The translations under genes were made by a program, and so were the position numbers. Of a stretch of DNA of 27,192 nt, positions 7,134 to 15,427 are shown piece by piece. The number at the start of each line of letters is the position of its first letter. Position 1 is the stretch's first letter. The DNA comes from Candidatus Methanocomedens sp. Lineage in GTDB: Archaea > Halobacteriota > Methanosarcinia > Methanosarcinales > Methanocomedenaceae. The stretch is taken from positions 1 to 27,192 of the forward strand of contig QBUR01000192.1 in NCBI GenBank assembly GCA_013374385.1. Direction: 5' to 3'. The notes under the pieces are model-generated. The model did no database searches, was not told the DNA's origin, and was given only the letters and a program-made list of their open reading frames with translations.

Positions 7134-7784
7134 TTACAAAATTAGTTCTATTACGCTGTTAATCTCTTTAAATATATCATCCACATTGCCAGTGCCATTC
7201 ACAGACTTTAACAGTCCTTTCTTACTATAATAATCAATAAGGGGATATGTCAGTCCATAATAAGAGACCAGCCTGGTCTTAACGGCATTCTCTGCATCAT
7301 CATCCCTCTGGTACAGTTCTCCGCCACAATGGTCACATTTCCCGTTCACTTCAGGCGGATTAAATTTAACATGATAGCTTACACCACATCGACACATCCT
7401 TCTGCCTGCCAATCTTTTTACCAGGACCTCATCAGGTACTTCGATATCAATCACCGCATCCAGTTCCTTACCAATATGGTCAATGATATCTTCCAATGCC
7501 TGAGCCTGCGGAATAGTCCTTGGATAACCATCAAGCAGGAATCCTTTATTAGTATCATGCTCAGACAACCTGTCCTCGATAATCCCAATCAGTACACTGT
7601 CTGGCACCAGTTTCCCCCGGTCCATGAATTTCTTTGCCTCAAGACCAAGTTGGGTGCCTCTTTCAATGTTGTCCCGCAAAATATCGCCTGTAGATATATG
7701 CGAGATATTGTATAGCTGGGATATCTTCATTGCCTGGGTACCCTTTCCGGCCCCAGGTGCACCCAGCAATACAAGATTGACCAT
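7134..7784 (-). CDS. adk: Adenylate kinase with zinc-type LID
   Basis: Interconverts ATP + AMP and 2 ADP. It has P-loop GAPGAGKGT (residues 8-16), AMP-binding STGDILRDNI, GFLLDGYPRT and the long LID domain with YQRDDDAENAVKTRL. At 216 residues it is the bacterial-like long form rather than the short AK of sulfur-dependent archaea. The LID cysteines are C131-x-C133 and C150-x2-C153; zinc-type LIDs usually have C-x2-C at the first pair, so one residue seems missing. The gene overlaps no neighbour but lies 4 nt after the secY stop, the classical secY-adk pairing. Confidence 0.96.
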   Translation of the reverse strand: MVNLVLLGAPGAGKGTQAMKISQLYNISHISTGDILRDNIERGTQLGLEAKKFMDRGKLVPDSVLIGIIEDRLSEHDTNKGFLLDGYPRTIPQAQALEDIIDHIGKELDAVIDIEVPDEVLVKRLAGRRMCRCGVSYHVKFNPPEVNGKCDHCGGELYQRDDDAENAVKTRLVSYYGLTYPLIDYYSKKGLLKSVNGTGNVDDIFKEINSVIELIL

Positions 7785-7788
7785 TGTT

Positions 7789-9330
7789 TCAGGTGCCTCC
7801 GAGGAATTGTCTCATCATCGGATGCATTTCCATCATCTGTTCAGATGCAAGATCCTCATACAGCCTGTACACAATACTCACAGCCAGCAACAGACCAGTA
7901 CCACCTGCTCCTCCCAACGTGCCCAATAGACTGGCCACCAGTGTCAACAGACCGATGAATGCACCACCAATAATGGTAACTCTTGGGATATAACGGTTCA
8001 TAACCCGCTCGATACTATCAACGTTCCGCCTGAACCCGGGTATCTGCATACCTGAATTGTGTATCTTCTGGGCTGTGTTCTTGGCATTCATACCAGTAGT
8101 CTCCACCCAGAACAGTGCAAATATAATACCGCCAAAGATTAACATGGTAGCATCTGCTAGCACATGCACACCTATCTGCAAGTTAGTTGGCACATCTACA
8201 GATACAAAACCTGCAGCGTTGGCATACTGGGTATTGATGTCCGCAAAATTCTGTTTCACCAGACTGGGTATCCAGTCCCTGGGACTGTGAAGGGGTGCCA
8301 GGTAATACATCAGGCCGCTGGTTGGGGTACTGCCCCTGAACTCGCCAAATATCGTAATTCCCTTCTTGAACAGCAACATACCTACCATCTGGATATTGGC
8401 CTGCAATGCCCGCACCAGAATCATGGGGAGTACACTGGCATATATAAGTTTGACTGGAAACCGACCTCTTGCCCCCCTCACTGCACTATGCGCCAATGGA
8501 ATCTCAATACGGGTAGATTCCACGTACACTACCATAAGGAATATCAAAACTGTACTGAACAATGCCAATATGCCGCCATCAATGAATACATTCTGGAACA
8601 TATTGTCAGCCAGCAGGCTACCCAGTCCAACATCAGTAGTGAAAAACAACCATTTTGGTAGCAGCCCTACTGGAGCACTGCCAGGTCCGCCCGGACGGGT
8701 GATACTGAACAGGCCCGTTACGATCGACTGGGACACACCTGCCACGATGAACAGCCCCACACCTGAACCGATACCCCATTTGGATACCACCTCATCCATA
8801 AACAGCACCAGGGTGCCGCCAATGAATATCTGGATAAAGATTATTAATATGACCAGATCCACCCCACCTGCCGGTGAAAGGTTAAAATCTGTTGATAATA
8901 TGGTTGCCAGACCAATATCCGGAAGGATATACCCGCCAAGTATCTGTGGCAAAGTTTCCAGCACTATCATAACAAACACCAGCAACTTCTGGGCGCCCTG
9001 GAAGATAGCCTGGTCCTGCGGGTCGCTCATGTCCATCTTGATAACATCCGCACCAACCAGTAACTGCAACACGATAGAAGCGGTAACAATTGGGCCTATA
9101 CCCAATAGCATAAGCGAGCCTGAAGCTCCGGCAAAGAATGCCCTATATTGTTCAAACATATCAATGGAATCCGCGGACATGCCAAAAAGAGGAATATTGG
9201 ACAGGGTAAAATAAAGTAACAATATACCTATTGTCCAGCCCAGTTTCTTCTTAAAATGAACATGCCCTTCAGGTCTAGATACTGCTGGCAGTTTTCTTAA
9301 AAATGGTTCGATAGTATCTTTGAAGGTCAT
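7789..9330 (-). CDS. secY: Protein translocase subunit SecY
   Basis: The ten-span core channel of the Sec translocon (Sec61 alpha homologue), 513 residues. Seen are a cytosolic amphipathic start (FKDTIEPFLRKLPAV), the plug region near SNIPLFGM, the long series of hydrophobic spans, a cytosolic loop rich in basic residues (VESTRIEIPLAHSAVRGARG) and a final loop-helix DLASEQMMEMHPMMRQFLG. ATG at 9330 is chosen because AAAGGTG lies just upstream; the in-frame GTG at 9339 is part of that site. It is preceded by an unusually long 82-bp gap with a strong stem-loop and followed by adk. Confidence 0.97.
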   Translation of the reverse strand: MTFKDTIEPFLRKLPAVSRPEGHVHFKKKLGWTIGILLLYFTLSNIPLFGMSADSIDMFEQYRAFFAGASGSLMLLGIGPIVTASIVLQLLVGADVIKMDMSDPQDQAIFQGAQKLLVFVMIVLETLPQILGGYILPDIGLATILSTDFNLSPAGGVDLVILIIFIQIFIGGTLVLFMDEVVSKWGIGSGVGLFIVAGVSQSIVTGLFSITRPGGPGSAPVGLLPKWLFFTTDVGLGSLLADNMFQNVFIDGGILALFSTVLIFLMVVYVESTRIEIPLAHSAVRGARGRFPVKLIYASVLPMILVRALQANIQMVGMLLFKKGITIFGEFRGSTPTSGLMYYLAPLHSPRDWIPSLVKQNFADINTQYANAAGFVSVDVPTNLQIGVHVLADATMLIFGGIIFALFWVETTGMNAKNTAQKIHNSGMQIPGFRRNVDSIERVMNRYIPRVTIIGGAFIGLLTLVASLLGTLGGAGGTGLLLAVSIVYRLYEDLASEQMMEMHPMMRQFLGGT

Positions 9331-9360
9331 CTGATGCACCTTTGTAATATTTGAATAATT

Positions 9361-9400
9361 GAATAGTAAAACAATAATTTAACATTATTGTTTTCTATTC
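9361..9400 (-). promoter_or_regulatory. Strong stem-loop between L15 and SecY genes
   Basis: GAATAG, a one-base bulge, then AAAACAATAAT is followed by a 5-nt loop and the complementary ATTATTGTTTT and CTATTC arms, giving a 17-bp stem. It lies 12 nt beyond the L15 stop and about 30 nt before secY. Almost every other junction in this operon is under 20 nt. It could be an attenuator, a partial terminator or an mRNA processing site that lowers or separates secY expression from the ribosomal genes. Confidence 0.5.
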
Positions 9401-9412
9401 CAAGCTCACATT

Positions 9413-9907
9413 TCAGTCGGCTTCTTCAACAGCCGGTTCCAAAGGCTCTTCCGGTTCTGGAAGTAGTTCCATCTCTGACGGCACATACTCCACAACGCTG
9501 CCTCCGGCCTCTTCTACCTTATTCCTTGCCTTCTCGCTGCATTGTGAAACAGTCAGCACCATGGATTTGGTTACCATGCCGCCGCCCAGCACCTTATCAA
9601 TGTCCAGTTCTGCCAGGTTCATATGGTACACGTCGCCTTCCTTTTGCGCCTGACCATCTGATACCAGCTGTTCAACCAGTTCGTCCAGTTCACCCACATT
9701 CACTATGGGCGTATAGGATAGCATCTTCTGAGGGCGTTTGAACCCATGTTTTCCGTAGGCCAGGCCATTGAGGTAGTTGCGCACAAAATGGTGTTTACAT
9801 CCACCTGCATTGCCACGACCTCCGCGACTGCCACCGCCACGCCGGTTCTTAGAAGTACCGCCTCCGCATGTCCGTGAACCTCTGAATTTAGTTACATTCT
9901 TTTTCAT
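9413..9907 (-). CDS. rpl15: 50S ribosomal protein L15 (uL15)
   Basis: Large-subunit protein uL15, 164 residues. It opens with the glycine- and arginine-rich arm (FRGSRTCGGGTSKNRRGGGSRGGRGNAGG split over the first 35 residues) that threads into 23S rRNA, then the globular part with YTPIVNVGELDELV. The C-terminus ends in an acidic tail of Pro and Glu (from PEPEEPLEPA). Start: GAGGTGATT precedes ATG 9907; the in-frame GTG at 9916 is inside that site and overlaps the L30 stop. It is the last ribosomal gene before the stem-loop and secY. Confidence 0.95.
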   Translation of the reverse strand: MKKNVTKFRGSRTCGGGTSKNRRGGGSRGGRGNAGGCKHHFVRNYLNGLAYGKHGFKRPQKMLSYTPIVNVGELDELVEQLVSDGQAQKEGDVYHMNLAELDIDKVLGGGMVTKSMVLTVSQCSEKARNKVEEAGGSVVEYVPSEMELLPEPEEPLEPAVEEAD

Positions 9908-9912
9908 GTGAA

Positions 9913-10374
9913 TCACCTCATCCTGTGAAGTAATGCATTAATGTCGTCTCCATGATATCCAAGTACACCGCCTTCAGCTACAGTCTTCTTAATACCCCTG
10001 TGTCCTTTTCTGGGAGGGTGAAGCCTGAACAACGGTTTGAGCTGTGGCACATCTTTCATGGAAACCTCGCCTGCATGAATAGCCTGTGCCAGGGCATCAA
10101 TACCATCGAATGATGTATTCTCCTTCACATACTCATCGGTCAATCTGGCACCGCCCTTCAACTCACACCTTTTATGCATTAACTGGGCCAAGGCTTCCTG
10201 GGTGATATTACCCCAAGCCACATAATCCTTAACCTTCTGTATCATGCCCTTATTCTGGGGATTCTCATTCAGAACAATGCAATGATTGCCTTTGTTCAAC
10301 CTGAGCATCTTAAGGGTATCCCTTATCTCGGGCCTGGTATTGACCGTACTTCGAAGCCGCACTACCGTGTACAT
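9913..10374 (-). CDS. rpl30: 50S ribosomal protein L30 (uL30)
   Basis: Archaeal/eukaryotic-type uL30 (L7e-like), 153 residues, longer than the ~60-residue bacterial L30. The conserved opening MYTVVRLRSTVNTRPEIRDT forms the L30 ferredoxin-like fold with LKMLRLNKGNHCIVL. It ends in the archaeal extension LKPLFRLHPPRKGHRGIKK, which contacts rRNA. Its ATG overlaps the S5 stop (TAATG). Confidence 0.96.
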   Translation of the reverse strand: MYTVVRLRSTVNTRPEIRDTLKMLRLNKGNHCIVLNENPQNKGMIQKVKDYVAWGNITQEALAQLMHKRCELKGGARLTDEYVKENTSFDGIDALAQAIHAGEVSMKDVPQLKPLFRLHPPRKGHRGIKKTVAEGGVLGYHGDDINALLHRMR

Positions 10375-10994
10375 TACTTTGCCCCCTTAGTACGTATTAC
10401 TGCAGTCATTTTCAGCGCTTCGTAAGTAGCCTTGGCAAAGTTCAGGGTAGTTCTGGTCTGACCCTCGGTCCTTGTCCAGACATCCTTGATACCTGCCAGC
10501 TGCATAACTGTCTTTGCCGTTTTTCCTGCAGCCAGTCCTAAGCCACGTGGAGCAGGTTTCAATATCACCTTAACACTGCCAACTTTACCCTCAACCTCGA
10601 AAGGAACAGTATGCTCTGTCCCGCAAACGCATTCCCATGAACCGCAACCTCGCTTCACTCCCGAAATATTAAGCTTAGCAATGTCAATAGCTTTGCGTAT
10701 TGCCGGTCCTACCTGTGCATCCTTAGCCTGGCCCATGCCGATAAAACCATCTTCATTGCCCACAGCCACTACGGCTCTGAACTTTACCCGCCGACCAGAA
10801 TCAGTCATTCTCTGGACCATGTTAATGTCCAGTACTTCTTCCTTCAGTTCGGGAAGAAGTGCATCCACGATCTGTGGTTCCCTGATAGGAAGACCTGATT
10901 GCAGTGCCTCGTCCATTGAGGCCACCTGGCCTTCCTTTACCAGTGTTCCCAGCCTTGTTTTGGGAATCCATTCTTTCTCGTAACCATATGCCAT
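10374..10994 (-). CDS. rps5: 30S ribosomal protein S5 (uS5)
   Basis: Small-subunit protein of the decoding and accuracy centre, 206 residues. The N-terminal dsRNA-binding domain includes VKFRAVVAVGNEDGFIGMGQAKD; the C-terminal domain has LKPAPRGLGLAAGKTAKTVMQLAGI. The archaeal insert with paired cysteines (KRGCGSWECVCG) is present, typical of the archaeal/eukaryal S2 form. It starts at ATG 10994, 3 nt after the L18 stop. Confidence 0.96.
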   Translation of the reverse strand: MAYGYEKEWIPKTRLGTLVKEGQVASMDEALQSGLPIREPQIVDALLPELKEEVLDINMVQRMTDSGRRVKFRAVVAVGNEDGFIGMGQAKDAQVGPAIRKAIDIAKLNISGVKRGCGSWECVCGTEHTVPFEVEGKVGSVKVILKPAPRGLGLAAGKTAKTVMQLAGIKDVWTRTEGQTRTTLNFAKATYEALKMTAVIRTKGAK

Positions 10995-10997
10995 TGT

Positions 10998-11522
10998 TTA
11001 ATCCTCCCCAAATTCACTTTTAATCTTTGCCAGGGTCTCATCGAACATGGCAGGAATATCAGTACCGGTATATTCCTTTATCTCTTCGCCCCTTATTCTG
11101 GGCTCACCAGGAAATATCTTAGGGTCATGGGGTACATCTAAACCAGAATCTACAATGCCTTTCAATGCAGCATATACCCGGCCTCCCTTGGTTGAAACCT
11201 GTAGTCCCATATCCAGCACTGCGTTCTCATATCCAGCCTTCTGGGCCTTATAACCAAAAAGCAGGCCTGTGAGGTATGCTGATGGTGTATTGCCTGTGGG
11301 GCCGGTATAACCATAACTACCGAGTTCGGTAGAATCGGCATGAACTAAAGTTTGGTCACCTTCAGGCTTTGGTACCACCAGCTGGAGTCTCATATGTTTC
11401 AAACTCCTGCGTGCCACTACCCGGGCCTGTTTAGACACCAACAATTTGAGCCGCTGATGATAATCGGTCCTTCCTTCTCTTCTACGTCTGAATGCTACTT
11501 TGTATCTAGGTCCTGTTGCCAT
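10998..11522 (-). CDS. rpl18: 50S ribosomal protein L18 (uL18)
   Basis: 5S rRNA-binding large-subunit protein, 174 residues, the archaeal/eukaryal (L5e-like) long form. Seen are the basic start MATGPRYKVAFRRRREGRTD, the YHQRLKLL helix, LTGLLFGYKAQKAGYENAVLD and GLDVPHDPKIFPGEPRIRGE near the C-terminus. It lies 6 nt after the L19e stop. Confidence 0.96.
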   Translation of the reverse strand: MATGPRYKVAFRRRREGRTDYHQRLKLLVSKQARVVARRSLKHMRLQLVVPKPEGDQTLVHADSTELGSYGYTGPTGNTPSAYLTGLLFGYKAQKAGYENAVLDMGLQVSTKGGRVYAALKGIVDSGLDVPHDPKIFPGEPRIRGEEIKEYTGTDIPAMFDETLAKIKSEFGED

Positions 11523-11528
11523 GTATCA

Positions 11529-11981
11529 TCACACCTCCTTATGTTCAATGGATTCGATATGCGCTTCCATGTGTGCCACATTCCTGTACACGCCACCTTT
11601 TGCCTTACGGCGCATGGTACAGTAAGCTGATTTATCCAGCGTACCGTCACTTTTCAGTTCACGCAACTTTTTCCTCAGCGCACGTATCTTCGTCATCCAT
11701 TGCTGTTTTCTGGGATTACGGGCACCTTTGGCCCCGCTTCTGGAACCGTGACCTTTACGGTGTCCATATGCCCGTTTGACATCCACCTTCCGGGCACGTC
11801 CCCTGGACACACCCTTCACAGGTTTGGCTTTTACAACACCGCTGGAAATAAGTTCCCTCAAATCGTCACGAGTGATAGCATTAGCAATATCGCCTGCTGC
11901 CTCAGGGTCAAACCAAATCCGGTTCACCCCGACCTTTAGCACACTGGCTGCAATTTTCTTCTGGTTCTTGAGGTCTGACAT
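11529..11981 (-). CDS. rpl19e: 50S ribosomal protein L19e (eL19)
   Basis: Archaea/eukaryote-specific eL19, 150 residues. It has the N-terminal LKNQKKIAASVLKVGVNRIW and WFDPEAAGDIANAIT region, then a very basic linker (KRAYGHRKGHGSRSGAKGAR) that penetrates the large subunit, and a long C-terminal helix. Absent from bacteria, so it supports the archaeal assignment. It sits directly after L32e with a 1-nt gap. Confidence 0.96.
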   Translation of the reverse strand: MSDLKNQKKIAASVLKVGVNRIWFDPEAAGDIANAITRDDLRELISSGVVKAKPVKGVSRGRARKVDVKRAYGHRKGHGSRSGAKGARNPRKQQWMTKIRALRKKLRELKSDGTLDKSAYCTMRRKAKGGVYRNVAHMEAHIESIEHKEV

Positions 11982-11982
11982 C

Positions 11983-12696
11983 TCACTGTACCTCCTCTTG
12001 ATAAGGTGGATTGAGTATCTTCAGTCCCAGGCTTTGTGCCTTTTTCACAATATCCATGCGCTTTCGCTGTCCTACGGTCCTGGCAATACGAATAGCCTGT
12101 GTAGCAGGATCAACATTGTCAAGGTCCTTGGCCCTGGATAGCAGGACTTCCTCAAAACCAGATGGATGCAATCCCTTGACTGCAACAGGACTGCCGTATC
12201 CTGGTCTTGCCATCTCGCCTTTACCGAGGATGTACTTGCGTTTCTTATTATGCAATCCTCTGGGCTTTCTCCAGACATCCTTTAATTTCTTTTTCTTATG
12301 CTGGTCGGTCTGGACAAAGTGTGGTTTCTTGAGTTTTTGTCTCTTCCTGACATTGAGAAGCCTCTTGGATTCAGGTTCCATCTCAAGTTCTGCAGTGTGG
12401 ACGACTTTGGTCTCCTCCTCAGCTTCTGCTTCCTCAACCTCTCCAACGTCTTCCAATTCTTCTTCAACCTTTACTTCTTCAGCTTCTTCTGCATTAACTT
12501 CATCAGTAAAATGGGACACTTCATCCGATATCTGCTCAGCCAGGGCCTCAGTTATCCCTTTAACTTCAGATAACTCCTCGACTGTGGCTTTGTTCAGGTC
12601 CTCAAATGAAGTATATCCTGCTTCATACAGAGCCTTAGCCTTGGATTCGCCGACCCCTTTGAGTGAAGTGAATTCTTCGATTATCGCATCTTCCAT
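11983..12696 (-). CDS. rpl32e: 50S ribosomal protein L32e (eL32) with N-terminal helix-hairpin-helix
   Basis: eL32, 237 residues. The C-terminal ~110 residues are the ribosomal domain (FVQTDQHKKKKLKDVWRKPR, GYGSPVAVKGLHPSGFEEV). The N-terminal ~55 residues form a helix-hairpin-helix unit (LKGVGESKAKALYEAGYTS and VKGITEALAEQI), followed by a Glu-rich linker of about 45 residues. A similar arrangement is known from haloarchaeal L32e. ATG 12696 follows AGGTGATT; the in-frame GTG at 12705 belongs to that ribosome site. Confidence 0.95.
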   Translation of the reverse strand: MEDAIIEEFTSLKGVGESKAKALYEAGYTSFEDLNKATVEELSEVKGITEALAEQISDEVSHFTDEVNAEEAEEVKVEEELEDVGEVEEAEAEEETKVVHTAELEMEPESKRLLNVRKRQKLKKPHFVQTDQHKKKKLKDVWRKPRGLHNKKRKYILGKGEMARPGYGSPVAVKGLHPSGFEEVLLSRAKDLDNVDPATQAIRIARTVGQRKRMDIVKKAQSLGLKILNPPYQEEVQ

Positions 12697-12705
12697 TATA
12701 ATCAC

Positions 12706-13242
12706 CTACGCTGTCGTCTTCTCCACCACATATATCCCGTCCTGGAATACCCTGGGGTCAAATCTCTTTATTTTGGTCGCCTGCTGGATATTAGCAGCGG
12801 TCTGTCCAACATCTTCAATGTTGATACCGGTTACCACTAACTCATCGCCTTTAACATCCACCTTTGTGTCTCCCATTATCCTGGCCTTTCTCGGCTTTTT
12901 CTCGCCAAGGAAATTCCCGATATTCAGGGCACCGGCCTCGACCTTCAACTGGATAGGAAAGTGAGAATATACCATTTTCATAGTATAAGTAAAGCCATCA
13001 GTGACACCTCTAATCATATTGTTGATGTGGGACGAAATGGTGCCAATCATGGCCTGCTGTTTTTTCCTCGGATTGGGTGAATCCACCGTAACCTGGTTAT
13101 CAACCAGTTCAATAACGATACCGGGATACCAGAGTGAACGGGACATGGTGCCGTTTGGACCTGTGACAGTACACATACTGCCATCCATCACCACATTCAC
13201 CGCATCCGGTATTTCCACGGCTCTTTTTATCTCCTTTGCCAT
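12706..13242 (-). CDS. rpl6: 50S ribosomal protein L6 (uL6)
   Basis: Large-subunit protein near the factor-binding site, 178 residues, with the duplicated L6 fold: first copy around VNVVMDGSMCTVTGPNGTMSRSL, second around MVYSHFPIQLKVEAGALNIGNF and VTGINIEDVGQTAANIQQAT. ATG 13242 is used because GAGGTG lies 7 nt upstream; the in-frame GTG at 13257 lies just upstream of that site, over the S8 stop. The stop abuts L32e's ribosome site. Confidence 0.95.
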   Translation of the reverse strand: MAKEIKRAVEIPDAVNVVMDGSMCTVTGPNGTMSRSLWYPGIVIELVDNQVTVDSPNPRKKQQAMIGTISSHINNMIRGVTDGFTYTMKMVYSHFPIQLKVEAGALNIGNFLGEKKPRKARIMGDTKVDVKGDELVVTGINIEDVGQTAANIQQATKIKRFDPRVFQDGIYVVEKTTA

Positions 13243-13253
13243 TATGTCACACC

Positions 13254-13646
13254 TCAATATACGTACGCAAGCAACTGACCGCCAACCGTCTGGGCCCTGG
13301 CATCATTATGAGACTGCACACCGTTAGGTGTAGTCAGTATCAGAGCACCGAAGTTGCTGGCTGGGAGGTAGCGTTTCTCCCATTTCTCAAAGTCCCTGTA
13401 CCCAACTGCTGATCTGGGTTTTATGACTCCGCATTTGTTTATCTTTCCAATGAGTTCCACTTTTATCATACCGGCCATGCCGTCGTCCATGAACTCGAAC
13501 TGTCCCACATATCCCATATCCTGCATGACCTTCAATACATTTCCGATCAATTTGGAAGCAGGATGAATGATGCAATGGGACTTGCCTGTGCTCTCCGCAT
13601 TCTTCATTGTGGAGAGGGCATCTGCTAATGGGTCTAATAATACCAT
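13254..13646 (-). CDS. rps8: 30S ribosomal protein S8 (uS8)
   Basis: Primary 16S rRNA-binding protein, 130 residues. It opens with the conserved DPLADALSTMKNAESTGK and HCIIHPASKLIGNVLKVMQD, and ends with the signature region LILTTPNGVQSHNDARAQ then VGGQLLAYVY. ATG at 13646 follows the S14 stop by 11 nt with GAGGTG in the gap. Confidence 0.96.
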   Translation of the reverse strand: MVLLDPLADALSTMKNAESTGKSHCIIHPASKLIGNVLKVMQDMGYVGQFEFMDDGMAGMIKVELIGKINKCGVIKPRSAVGYRDFEKWEKRYLPASNFGALILTTPNGVQSHNDARAQTVGGQLLAYVY

Positions 13647-13657
13647 ATTTTTTCACC

Positions 13658-13825
13658 TCATGAATTCTTGGTAAATCCCATGTCCGGAGCCATTTCTCTG
13701 AAACACTGACGACACAGGTATATTCCATATTTCCTTACAAGTCCCTGTTTCCGGCCGCATCTCTTACATTCATTAGCACCCCGGCCGAACTTCTGTTCTG
13801 TTTGAGCTACTGTTTCTTTCTTCAT
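13658..13825 (-). CDS. rps14: 30S ribosomal protein S14, zinc-binding type (uS14)
   Basis: A short gene of 55 residues starting MKKETVAQTEQKFGRG and ending GFTKNS. Four cysteines, C20, C23, C38 and C41 (C-x2-C ... C-x2-C), form the zinc ribbon of the C+ type S14; the segment RKYGIYLCRQCFRE is highly conserved. The start ATG overlaps the L5 stop (ATGA) and is preceded by GGAGGT. It fills exactly the L5-S8 gap where S14 is expected. It is easily missed because of its length; a longer overlapping frame in the same place is spurious. Confidence 0.97.
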   Translation of the reverse strand: MKKETVAQTEQKFGRGANECKRCGRKQGLVRKYGIYLCRQCFREMAPDMGFTKNS

Positions 13826-14340
13826 GTCAGTACCTCCACGCCATATGCACCCTTAATATATGCAACGGCATCCTGTTTAGTCAACTTATGGCTGCTTGGA
13901 ACCTTCTGTTTCTGTATCTTACGCCTGCCCACCCGATAACCGGGTCTGATCAGGGATACTGTCACATCCATACCAAAAATACCAATCTTGGGATCATATT
14001 TCAGTTCAGGAAAATCGGTATGTTCCTCAATCCCAAAACTAAAATTGCCAGTATTATCGAATTGTGATTCTCTTAACTGGTTCTCAATAATCCCAAGGCT
14101 GGTCCTCAAGAAATTCTCTGCCAATTCACCCCTCAGGGTAACTTTGCAGCCAATAGGTTCATGCTTCTTTATACTGAACGCAAGCATTGTTCTCTTGGCC
14201 TTGGTCCTAACCCCTTGCTGGTGGGCAATGGTATTGAGTATATCCTCAGCATTGTTAAGGTTCTCACCACTCTCGCCCACACCAATATGGACAGTGAGTT
14301 TATCGACCTTGGGCGTTCTCATCACATTACCCTCACTCAT
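13822..14340 (-). CDS. rpl5: 50S ribosomal protein L5 (uL5)
   Basis: 5S rRNA-binding protein of the central protuberance, 172 residues. Seen are VDKLTVHIGVGESGENLNNA, GVRTKAKRTMLAFSIKKHEP, FGIEEHTDFPELKYDPKIGI and the C-terminal RPGYRVGRRKIQKQK. GGGAGGTG precedes ATG 14340 by 6 nt; a later ATG at 14322 is possible, and the upstream GTG at 14349 lies in the ribosome site. The start overlaps the last codons of S4e. Confidence 0.95.
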   Translation of the reverse strand: MSEGNVMRTPKVDKLTVHIGVGESGENLNNAEDILNTIAHQQGVRTKAKRTMLAFSIKKHEPIGCKVTLRGELAENFLRTSLGIIENQLRESQFDNTGNFSFGIEEHTDFPELKYDPKIGIFGMDVTVSLIRPGYRVGRRKIQKQKVPSSHKLTKQDAVAYIKGAYGVEVLT

Positions 14341-15049
14341 GGACAGCACCTCCCAGATTAAACTCTGGTTTATCAGTTCCTACCACGAACACATAGTCCT
14401 CGATAGTTTCGAAATCAGTACCATCATCCCTTGTAAGGACAACCATGTTGTGCCTGCTACTGCGCACCTTCTTTATGTCAGTGATGCTGGCAAGTTGCCC
14501 TGAATGGGTACCGCCAGTGATGACCGCCATATTACCAGGTTCGTATTTGATATGCTTGTCTATACTCTTATCAGGTATATTCAAGATGACCGTATCATTA
14601 GACTGGTAGTCTTTGCTGGCAATGATATTTGTACCATCATGGAGGTTCAATTGTACCCTGGCACCTTTTATAGTGGTCTTGTTCAGTATCTTGCACGGTT
14701 TCTTTGGATTTTTCACATCCAGCTCATTGACCATTAACCTGCCTTTAGGGTCCAGGAGTATTCTGTAACTTATCCCAACCTTAGGAACTTGGATTACATC
14801 AAAGACACCTACAGGGAATTTGTGGTCTTTCCTTACGATCCCATCAACCAGCACATTGCCTTCGTGTAAGATTCGTTTTGCTTCCCTCAAATTATCTACC
14901 AGTTTCAGTATATCCCTGAGAAGGACTCCCAATGGTAGTGATTGTTTACCTGAATGGGGACCTGGATTTGGTTTGGTTATCCAGATATTGGTCTTCTTGG
15001 GTACGGGCCAACTCTTTGGAGAAGCGATTCTTTTAAGATGTCTACTCAC
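14333..15049 (-). CDS. rps4e: 30S ribosomal protein S4e (eS4)
   Basis: Archaea/eukaryote-specific eS4, 238 residues. N-terminal HLKRIASPKSWPVPKKTNIW, an S4-like RNA-binding region (LKLVDNLREAKRILHEGNVL, VDGIVRKDHKFPVGVFDVI), the central eS4 domain and a C-terminal KOW-type segment (MAVITGGTHSGQLASI). The start is GTG at 15049, which shares bases with the L24 stop (GTGA), a translational-coupling junction. Confidence 0.95.
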   Translation of the reverse strand: MSRHLKRIASPKSWPVPKKTNIWITKPNPGPHSGKQSLPLGVLLRDILKLVDNLREAKRILHEGNVLVDGIVRKDHKFPVGVFDVIQVPKVGISYRILLDPKGRLMVNELDVKNPKKPCKILNKTTIKGARVQLNLHDGTNIIASKDYQSNDTVILNIPDKSIDKHIKYEPGNMAVITGGTHSGQLASITDIKKVRSSRHNMVVLTRDDGTDFETIEDYVFVVGTDKPEFNLGGAVHE

Positions 15050-15417
15050 TTTTCTTCGCCTCCTCTTGATAATGTCTGTTCTCGAATATCATCACTCAGG
15101 TTAAGCTTGGTTATCATTACATTGGATGGGTGTACAGGTCTGGGTACTTCAGTGCCGTCTGCTTTTGGCACACTTACACCCTCCACAACAATAGTAATGT
15201 GTTTTAAATTTACCAGTTCCACCTTTCCTTCAGTACCTGTGTGGTCCCCTCGCATTATCATGACAGTATCTCCTTCCCTGACAGGCAGGTTACGCTTGTT
15301 GTATTTTGCCCGCAACTCACGGGACAAAAAAGCGCTCATCAGTTTCTGGCGCTGGTGCAACTGTGCGTTATACCGTGCTTTGCGCTGTTTTCTTGGTTGT
15401 TTTGATTTAATCTTCAT
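15046..15417 (-). CDS. rpl24: 50S ribosomal protein L24 (uL24)
   Basis: Early-assembly large-subunit protein, 123 residues. N-terminal KSKQPRKQRKARYNAQLHQR is the archaeal extension; the KOW motif is at VREGDTVMIMRGDHTGTEGK with partner strand ITIVVEGVSV. ATG 15417 follows GAGGTG; the in-frame GTG at 15426 is in that site. It ends in the GTGA junction with S4e. Confidence 0.95.
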   Translation of the reverse strand: MKIKSKQPRKQRKARYNAQLHQRQKLMSAFLSRELRAKYNKRNLPVREGDTVMIMRGDHTGTEGKVELVNLKHITIVVEGVSVPKADGTEVPRPVHPSNVMITKLNLSDDIREQTLSRGGEEK

Positions 15418-15427
15418 ACAGCACACC

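Noticed and set aside
8366..9214. A 282-residue plus-strand frame within secY
   Set aside because: It is antisense to the SecY coding region and shows only low-complexity Ser/Thr/Pro/Asn composition.
12011..12964. A 317-residue plus-strand frame opposite L32e and L6
   Set aside because: Its Ser-rich run mirrors the Glu-rich linker of L32e on the other strand; no independent coding signal.
13387..13728. A 113-residue minus-strand frame across the S14-S8 junction
   Set aside because: It overlaps S14 and S8 in another frame; S14 has the exact zinc-ribbon cysteines and the expected place in the operon.
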